From positions 1 through 5,189 of the forward strand of contig CAYXVB010000223.1 of NCBI GenBank assembly GCA_964467785.1: a stretch of DNA of 5,189 nt, written 5' to 3'. The notes below the pieces were generated by a model. That model saw nothing but the letters and a program-made list of their open reading frames with translations, did not search any database and had not been told where the DNA came from. The number at the start of each line of letters is the position of its first letter. Position 1 is the stretch's first letter. The position numbers and the translations under genes are program-made. This stretch comes from CAYXVB01 sp964467785 (lineage in GTDB: Bacteria > Bdellovibrionota > UBA1018). Below are positions 1 through 3,624 of this stretch, one piece after another.

Positions 1-1377
1 CATGAGCGCCATGGACGACGAACAGACCGAGCCCATCGAGCTAGAGCCGTTGCTTTCCAACGTTTCGCAGACGAGACGGACCGTGTACGGGAACTTCTCG
101 TACGCGGGCATCATCGCTTTGATTGAGCGCTCGGCGAGGGCGCCGTGGCCGATTTCGCGTCGGGACTGACCGCCCATGCGGCCGGTTTCGCCGACCGAGA
201 AGGGCGGGAAGTTGTAGTGCAGGAGGAACTTGCGCATCGAGTTCTGGAACATCGTATCGACGATCTGCTCGTCGTCTGAGGTGCCGAGAGTGACGGTGGC
301 AAGGACCTGCGTTTCACCGCGGGTGAAGAGCGCGCTGCCGTGCGTGCGGGGCAGGAGACCGGCTTCGACCGAGATCGGGCGGACCGTCTTGGTGTCGCGG
401 CCGTCGATGCGGATTTTGTCCGAGAGGATCATTTCACGCATCAGGTTGTACTGAAGGAGTTCGAACGCAGTCTTGACGTCGGCTTCCATCTTTTTGGCCG
501 CGTCCGCGTCCTTAGCCTTCACCGCGTCGGTGATGATGGCGGCGACGGTCGCCTTTTTGGCTTCGTCGACCATGTCATAGCGCTCGCCCTTGTCCTTCGT
601 GCGAAGGGCCTTCTGCAAGGTGGCCTTGGCGTGCTTTTCGACCTGCGCCTTGATCGAGTTGTCGACCACGGCCGGGGTGAACTCGCGCTTGGGCTTGCCG
701 CACTTGGCGCGGAGCTCTTCGATCGCAGCGACGATCTTTTTGATCTCGTTGTGGCCGCGGACGATCGCTTCGAGAACTTCCGCTTCCGGAACTTCGCGGG
801 CGCCGCCTTCGACCATCATGATCGCGTTCTTGGTGCCGGCGATCATGATTTCCATGTCCGTCTCGCCCTTTTCGATCTGGTCCCAGGTCGGGCAGACCAC
901 GTACTGGCCGTTAATACGGCCCATACGCATGCCGGCCGTTGGGCCGTTGAAGGGGATATCGGAGATGTGGAGGGCGGCCGATGCGCCGGCGGCGGCGGCC
1001 ACGTCCACGTCGGCTTCCTTGTCGACCGACATGATCGTCGCGACGACCTGCGTGTCGCAGAGGAAGCCTTCGGGGAAAAGCGGGCGGATCGGGCGGTCGA
1101 TCAGGCGCGCCGAAAGCGTCGCTTCCTGGGTGGGGCGGCCTTCGCGCTTATGGAAACTGCCCGGGATCTTGCCAGCGGCGTAAAACTTCTCAGAGAACTC
1201 GACCGTCAACGGAAAGAACGACTGGCCGGGTTTCGGTTCCTTGGCGGCGCAAGCGGTGACGAGCACGCGGGTGTCGCCGTAGCTGACAAAAACGGAGCCG
1301 TCGGCCTGCTTCGCAAGCTTGCCGGTTTCGATGGTGAGCGTCTTGCCACCAATTTCACAAGAGACACTATGAATCAT
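1..1377 (-). CDS. pnp: Polynucleotide phosphorylase (PNPase), N-terminal 459 residues, cut by the left edge
   Basis: PNPase degrades RNA 3'-to-5' by phosphorolysis and is usually a trimer, often working with RNase E and a helicase in the cytoplasm. The minus-strand frame is open from ATG (1377-1375) to position 1, giving 459 of about 700 residues. The N-terminus starts MIHSVSCEIGGKTLTIETG. The first RNase PH-like domain carries GKIPGSFHKREGRP (around residues 69-82; FHKRE at 75-79, where E. coli has FFRRE) and ARLIDRPIRPLFPEGF just after. An alpha-helical linker lies around residues 235-320. The second RNase PH core begins at RIDGRD and includes PRTHGSALFTRGETQ and GETGRMGGQSRREIGHG, ending at ESNGSSSMGSVCSSSMALM. 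The catalytic aspartates of the second core and the KH and S1 domains lie outside the window. GAGGAGA (1384-1390) sits 6 nt before ATG and fixes the start. The gene lies 178 bp after rpsO, the classical order. I see no frameshift. Confidence 0.97.
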   Translation of the reverse strand, partial: MIHSVSCEIGGKTLTIETGKLAKQADGSVFVSYGDTRVLVTACAAKEPKPGQSFFPLTVEFSEKFYAAGKIPGSFHKREGRPTQEATLSARLIDRPIRPLFPEGFLCDTQVVATIMSVDKEADVDVAAAAGASAALHISDIPFNGPTAGMRMGRINGQYVVCPTWDQIEKGETDMEIMIAGTKNAIMMVEGGAREVPEAEVLEAIVRGHNEIKKIVAAIEELRAKCGKPKREFTPAVVDNSIKAQVEKHAKATLQKALRTKDKGERYDMVDEAKKATVAAIITDAVKAKDADAAKKMEADVKTAFELLQYNLMREMILSDKIRIDGRDTKTVRPISVEAGLLPRTHGSALFTRGETQVLATVTLGTSDDEQIVDTMFQNSMRKFLLHYNFPPFSVGETGRMGGQSRREIGHGALAERSIKAMMPAYEKFPYTVRLVCETLESNGSSSMGSVCSSSMALM

Positions 1378-1383
1378 GAGGTT

Positions 1384-1390
1384 TCTCCTC
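1384..1390 (-). promoter_or_regulatory. Ribosome binding site of pnp
   Basis: On the minus strand GAGGAGA is followed by 6 nt and then the ATG of pnp. This is a strong Shine-Dalgarno match at normal spacing and it settles the start codon. Confidence 0.85.
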
Positions 1391-1433
1391 GGTTTTCGAT
1401 ATGACGGACGGGCTGAGCAGGTGCTTGGATAAA

Positions 1434-1457
1434 GCAGCACGCTGCCCGCAAAGCGGG
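1434..1457 (-). other. Two adjacent short hairpins in the pnp leader
   Basis: On the minus strand CCCGC-TTT-GCGGG (1457-1445) forms a perfect 5-bp stem with a 3-nt loop. It is followed at once by GCAG-CGTG-CTGC (1445-1434), a 4-bp stem with a 4-nt loop; the two share one base. They lie about 45 nt upstream of the pnp ribosome binding site. In E. coli the pnp leader folds into a structure that RNase III cleaves and PNPase uses to control its own mRNA. Whether these shorter stems have that role is inference; the stems themselves are seen directly. No U-run follows, so they are not a terminator. I found no clear promoter for pnp in the rest of the 1378-1519 spacer, although its rpsO-proximal part (about 1470-1510) is AT-rich. 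Confidence 0.4.
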
Positions 1458-1512
1458 TTCAATGCCAACCGTCAAAGATAATGATGAAAATGTAGAAATG
1501 GAAAGCCTAAAA

Positions 1513-1545
1513 GCACAAAGAGCGCGGGAGTTAGGTCCCGCGCTC
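1513..1545 (-). terminator. Intrinsic terminator between rpsO and pnp
   Basis: On the minus strand GAGCGCGGGA (1545-1536) and TCCCGCGCTC (1529-1520) form a perfect 10-bp GC-rich stem around a 6-nt loop. The stem is followed by TTTGTGC and then TTTT, an interrupted U-rich tail. It starts 10 nt after the rpsO stop codon. In E. coli a partial terminator (t1) occupies the same place and lets some transcription read through into pnp. The imperfect U-tract here fits a leaky terminator, though that is inference. Confidence 0.82.
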
Positions 1546-1555
1546 CTGTGAATTT

Positions 1556-1834
1556 TTACTTTCTCAGCTCCAGCGCTGTGATCAGGCTGGAGTAGCGCTT
1601 GGGATCCGACGTCTTGATATAATTCAAGAGCCGGCGGCGCTGGCCTACCATTGCGAGGAGGCCGCGCTTGGAGTGATGATCTTTGGGGTGCTTGGCAAAG
1701 TGCTGGTTCAGCTCGTTGATTTCGGAGGTCAGAAGTGCCACCTGAACCTCGGTGGAGCCGGTGTCGTTTGCCGTCCGGCCGAACTTCTTGACGATTTGAG
1801 CGCGCTTTTCGTTACGTTCCGTTTTTCCTGCCAT
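1556..1834 (-). CDS. rpsO: Small ribosomal subunit protein S15 (uS15)
   Basis: S15 binds the central domain of 16S rRNA early in 30S assembly and helps form bridge B4 to the large subunit. The product is 92 residues (family usually 88-90), slightly long at the N-terminus, which is Lys/Arg/Glu-rich (MAGKTERNEKRAQIVKKFGR). The family core is nearly canonical: NDTGSTEVQVALLTSEIN (residues 23-40), HFAKHPKDHHSKRGLL (45-60) and MVGQRRRLLNYIK (62-74), ending LELRK. The start is ATG at 1834-1832. The upstream signal is only purine-rich (GAAAGAAAGACA directly before ATG), weaker than a classical Shine-Dalgarno, which may matter because rpsO is translationally self-regulated in several bacteria. It lies 121 bp after the sigma factor gene and 178 bp before pnp, with a terminator just after its TAA stop. 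Confidence 0.98.
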   Translation of the reverse strand: MAGKTERNEKRAQIVKKFGRTANDTGSTEVQVALLTSEINELNQHFAKHPKDHHSKRGLLAMVGQRRRLLNYIKTSDPKRYSSLITALELRK

Positions 1835-1867
1835 TGTCTTTCTTTCAGTAAAAAAGCTTTGTCTTTA

Positions 1868-1896
1868 AGTCTATTTTTATTTGCGTGTGGGGTTAA
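1868..1896 (-). promoter_or_regulatory. Possible sigma-70 type promoter of rpsO
   Basis: On the minus strand TTAACC (1896-1891, 4 of 6 matches to TTGACA) is separated by 17 bp from TAGACT (1873-1868, 4 of 6 matches to TATAAT). Transcription would begin near 1861 and give a leader of roughly 27 nt before rpsO. An alternative -35 (TTTACA, 1919-1914) has no good -10 at proper spacing. The match is modest and unproven. Confidence 0.35.
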
Positions 1897-1901
1897 CACG
1901 C
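1883..1901 (-). repeat. Inverted repeat upstream of rpsO
   Basis: GCGTGT (1883-1888) and ACACGC (1896-1901) form a perfect 6-bp inverted repeat around 7 bases. On the minus strand it is followed by the A-rich AAATAAAAATAG rather than a U-run, so it does not look like a terminator. It could be a DNA operator, since it overlaps the candidate -35, or, if transcription starts further upstream, an mRNA leader hairpin of the kind S15 binds in other bacteria. Both roles are inference. Confidence 0.4.
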
Positions 1902-1931
1902 TCGCGATTGCCTTGTAAAGGAGTTTCTCAG

Positions 1932-1948
1932 GAGCGCACCAGGCGCCC
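1932..1948 (-). other. Short hairpin just after the sigma factor stop, without a U-tract
   Basis: On the minus strand GGGCGC (1948-1943) can pair with GCGCTC (1937-1932), giving 6 pairs with one G-U and a 5-nt loop, 7 nt after the sigma factor TGA. The following bases (CTGAGAAACTCC) are not U-rich, so I do not call an intrinsic terminator. Read-through from the sigma factor gene into rpsO is therefore possible. Confidence 0.3.
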
Positions 1949-1955
1949 AGGGCAC

Positions 1956-3056
1956 TCAATCGGACTGTAAACCTAAGAACTCCCGGAGCTTGCTGATCAC
2001 CTTGGCTTCGATTTGTCGAGCTCGTTCGCGAGTCAGACCGTATTGATCCGCAAGTTCTTGTAATGTTTTTGGTTCTTCGGCCAGTAATCGTTCGCGGAGC
2101 AGCTTCTTTTCCTTGTCTCCCAGGGTCTTTTCGAATTCCGGCAGGCGATCTTCCAAGATTCTGAGCCATTCCTCTCGCGCGAGGACTTCGTCGGCGCTCT
2201 CCCGATGGTCGGGGAGTAGAGCGACGTGACTCACCGCGCTTCCTCCCTCACGGTCGACCGGCGCGTCCAGTGAGACCTCCGCGCCCATGCCGCTCAAGCG
2301 CTGTTCCATTTCGATGACGTCTTTTTCGCGGACGTCCAGCTTTTCGGCGAGAAGTTTTGGGCCGGCCAGCATTCCTTGAGCCTCGAGCCGCTCCTTTTCT
2401 CGTATGAGGTGGTAGAATAGCTTTTTTTGGGCTTGGGTGGTCCCAACTTTCACCAGGCGGAAGTTGTCGAGCAAGTACTTGAGGATATAGGAGCGGATCC
2501 ACCAAGAGGAATAGTAACTCAAGCGGGCGCCCTTGGTCGGATCGAATTTGGAGACGGCCTTCATCAAGCCGATGTTGCCCTCTTGGATGAGATCCATGAC
2601 GTTGGTGTACATGGATCGGTACTCGAAGGCGATTTTGACCACGAGGCGGAGATTGGCCGAGACCAGCATTTTGGCCGCTTGCATGTCGCCTCCTGAGCGG
2701 AGCTTCATGGCAAGGCGAAACTCCTCCTTGGGGGCGAGCAGGGGGTAGCGTTTGACCTCGTCCAGGTATTGACGAAGCGGGTCGAGCGGCGAAACCGCTG
2801 CCAGGTCGAGATCGCCGGTTTCCACCGGAAGCCCGGCGGGAGACTGTACGGCTGGAAGGTGGGTGTGTTCAGCTCCCGATATCTCGATAATGTCTTCATC
2901 GGATGGCTCGGCGTCTTCGCCCACCTCGTCGCGCGCCTCGAGCTCGTCGTGATGGATCTCCTCAGGGGGTAAAACCTCGGGCTTGGCCGCGGCGCGAGAG
3001 CGCTTGGGCTTGCCGGATCGAGACGGAGATGAGGCGGCCTTTTTCCGCGGGGTCAT
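1956..3056 (-). CDS. rpoH: Alternative RNA polymerase sigma factor, sigma-32/RpoH-like, with a long N-terminal extension
   Basis: Sigma-70-family protein, 366 residues, that directs RNA polymerase to a promoter subset, probably heat-shock or stress genes. Conserved regions run in order. Region 1.2 is at 92-120 (DPLRQYLDEVKRYPLL). Region 2 is at about 125-203, with ANLRLVVKIAFEYR, MDLIQEGNIGLMKAV and the DNA-melting/-10-reading YYSSWWIRSYILKYLL. The segment QAQKKLFYHLI (208-218) matches the RpoH box (QRKLFFNLR) that marks sigma-32 proteins. Region 3 is around 230-265, and the region 4.2 helix-turn-helix (LQELADQYGLTRERARQIEAK) is at 332-352. Residues 1-90 are unusual: first Lys/Arg/Ser/Ala-rich, then strongly acidic, with no recognisable domain; RpoH is usually about 280-300 residues. 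The ATG at 3056 is the only start in this frame after an upstream stop (3093-3095), yet no Shine-Dalgarno lies at normal distance. A general or developmental group 2/3 sigma factor is the alternative; I am sure of the family and fairly sure of the RpoH type. Confidence 0.92.
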   Translation of the reverse strand: MTPRKKAASSPSRSGKPKRSRAAAKPEVLPPEEIHHDELEARDEVGEDAEPSDEDIIEISGAEHTHLPAVQSPAGLPVETGDLDLAAVSPLDPLRQYLDEVKRYPLLAPKEEFRLAMKLRSGGDMQAAKMLVSANLRLVVKIAFEYRSMYTNVMDLIQEGNIGLMKAVSKFDPTKGARLSYYSSWWIRSYILKYLLDNFRLVKVGTTQAQKKLFYHLIREKERLEAQGMLAGPKLLAEKLDVREKDVIEMEQRLSGMGAEVSLDAPVDREGGSAVSHVALLPDHRESADEVLAREEWLRILEDRLPEFEKTLGDKEKKLLRERLLAEEPKTLQELADQYGLTRERARQIEAKVISKLREFLGLQSD

Positions 3057-3078
3057 GGAGATTTTATGACTTACTCCA
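3056..3078 (-). promoter_or_regulatory. Possible start-site hairpin of the sigma factor mRNA
   Basis: On the minus strand TGGAG (3078-3074) can pair with CTCCA (3060-3056), the last base being the A of the ATG, around a 13-nt AU-rich loop. GGAG is the only Shine-Dalgarno-like sequence nearby, but it lies 17 nt from ATG, too far in linear RNA, and the bases next to ATG are anti-Shine-Dalgarno-like (CTCC). Folding would occlude the start region. The stem is only 5 bp, so this is tentative. Confidence 0.3.
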
Positions 3079-3108
3079 GTTGAGGTCGGCGCTCAAGCTA
3101 AGGAGTGC

Positions 3109-3137
3109 TTGACGCATAGAGTCAATTTGTATATCCA
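3109..3137 (+). promoter_or_regulatory. Possible promoter or operator in the divergent spacer
   Basis: TTGACG (3109-3114, 5 of 6 to the -35 consensus) is followed after 15 bp by TATATC (3130-3135, 4 of 6 to -10), slightly short spacing, about 50 bp before the exported-protein gene. The same stretch holds a perfect inverted repeat, TTGAC (3109-3113) and GTCAA (3121-3125) with 7 bases between, so a TTGACT -35-like hexamer also faces the sigma factor gene on the minus strand; there I see no good -10. Either overlapping promoters or a regulator site could explain it, or chance. Confidence 0.35.
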
Positions 3138-3173
3138 GCTGACACTTCGTTTCGACAGGGTTCCAGAACTGAT

Positions 3174-3178
3174 GGAGA
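3174..3178 (+). promoter_or_regulatory. Ribosome binding site of the exported-protein gene
   Basis: GGAGA lies 8 nt before the ATG at 3187. It supports that start over the internal ATG codons, and the signal peptide would be lost with a later start. Confidence 0.65.
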
Positions 3179-3186
3179 TTTAGCCG

Positions 3187-3624
3187 ATGTCGCCTTGGAA
3201 ACTAGCTCTTGCTCTACTTGTTCCCATGGCTATTGTGAGTGTCGCGAGCGCGGAGGTCACGCCCCCCGCAGCCCCACTCGCCATGTCTGAATTGGCTTTT
3301 GACGTCAGGTGTCGTCTCGAGGACTTGAGCCAGAAGAAGGTTCTCAGCGATCAGGTCTCGCACCTCCGGCCGCGAATTCCGGCGCCACCGATCCTACTTC
3401 GGGGACCCCAGGTGGAGGCGATCGCAGAGTTCAATCACGAAGCAGCAGAGTTTTTACCGGTGCGGCTGAAGCTTTCGGTGGTCGGCTCGACTTTCCGGCA
3501 GGACGCTTATCTCGGCCCCCGAAGCTTCGATGCGGGGCAGACGGTACCCGTGGTCGTCCAAGGGAGTGACTCGTATTACAATCGCGTGCTTCGGCTCAGC
3601 TGTTGGGTGACGCGGGTATCTTAA
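3187..3624 (+). CDS. Small exported protein of unknown function
   Basis: A 145-residue product that I do not recognise. Residues 1-22 look like a Sec signal peptide: a short N-terminus with one Lys (MSPWK), a hydrophobic stretch (LALALLVPMAIVSV), and an ASA motif predicting cleavage after residue 22, so the mature protein (about 123 residues) should be periplasmic or secreted. A Pro/Ala-rich linker (24-32) follows. The rest alternates hydrophobic and polar residues in likely beta strands (PVRLKLSVVG, TVPVVVQGS, NRVLRLSCWV). There are only two cysteines, C42 and C139, near the two ends of the mature chain, which could form one disulfide. No lipobox and no further membrane segment is seen. It is transcribed divergently from the sigma factor gene and convergently with the helicase gene, whose stop overlaps its own. 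Signal peptide, ribosome binding site and opposite-strand placement without competing genes argue that it is real. Confidence 0.72.
   Translation: MSPWKLALALLVPMAIVSVASAEVTPPAAPLAMSELAFDVRCRLEDLSQKKVLSDQVSHLRPRIPAPPILLRGPQVEAIAEFNHEAAEFLPVRLKLSVVGSTFRQDAYLGPRSFDAGQTVPVVVQGSDSYYNRVLRLSCWVTRVS
3621..3624. other. Shared palindromic stop codons of two convergent genes
   Basis: TTAA reads TAA on the plus strand (3622-3624, end of the exported-protein gene) and TAA on the minus strand (3623-3621, end of the helicase gene). The two genes overlap by 4 bp tail to tail, leaving no spacer for a separate terminator. Confidence 0.7.

Noticed and set aside
340..1404. Long plus-strand open frame of 354 codons opposite pnp
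   Set aside because: It is the exact codon-register complement of pnp in GC-rich DNA. Its translation is low-complexity (rich in Asp, His, Val, Leu, Gly, Arg) with no family resemblance, while the minus strand encodes an intact PNPase.
1445..1470. Sigma-54-like GG-N10-GC spacing upstream of pnp on the minus strand
   Set aside because: GG and GC are spaced correctly but the -12 element lacks TTGC and the -24 element is poor, so this looks like chance.
1729..2169. Minus-strand open frame overlapping the sigma factor end and rpsO
   Set aside because: It overlaps two well-conserved genes in another frame and its translation has biased Arg/Ser/Thr/Pro content without recognisable motifs.
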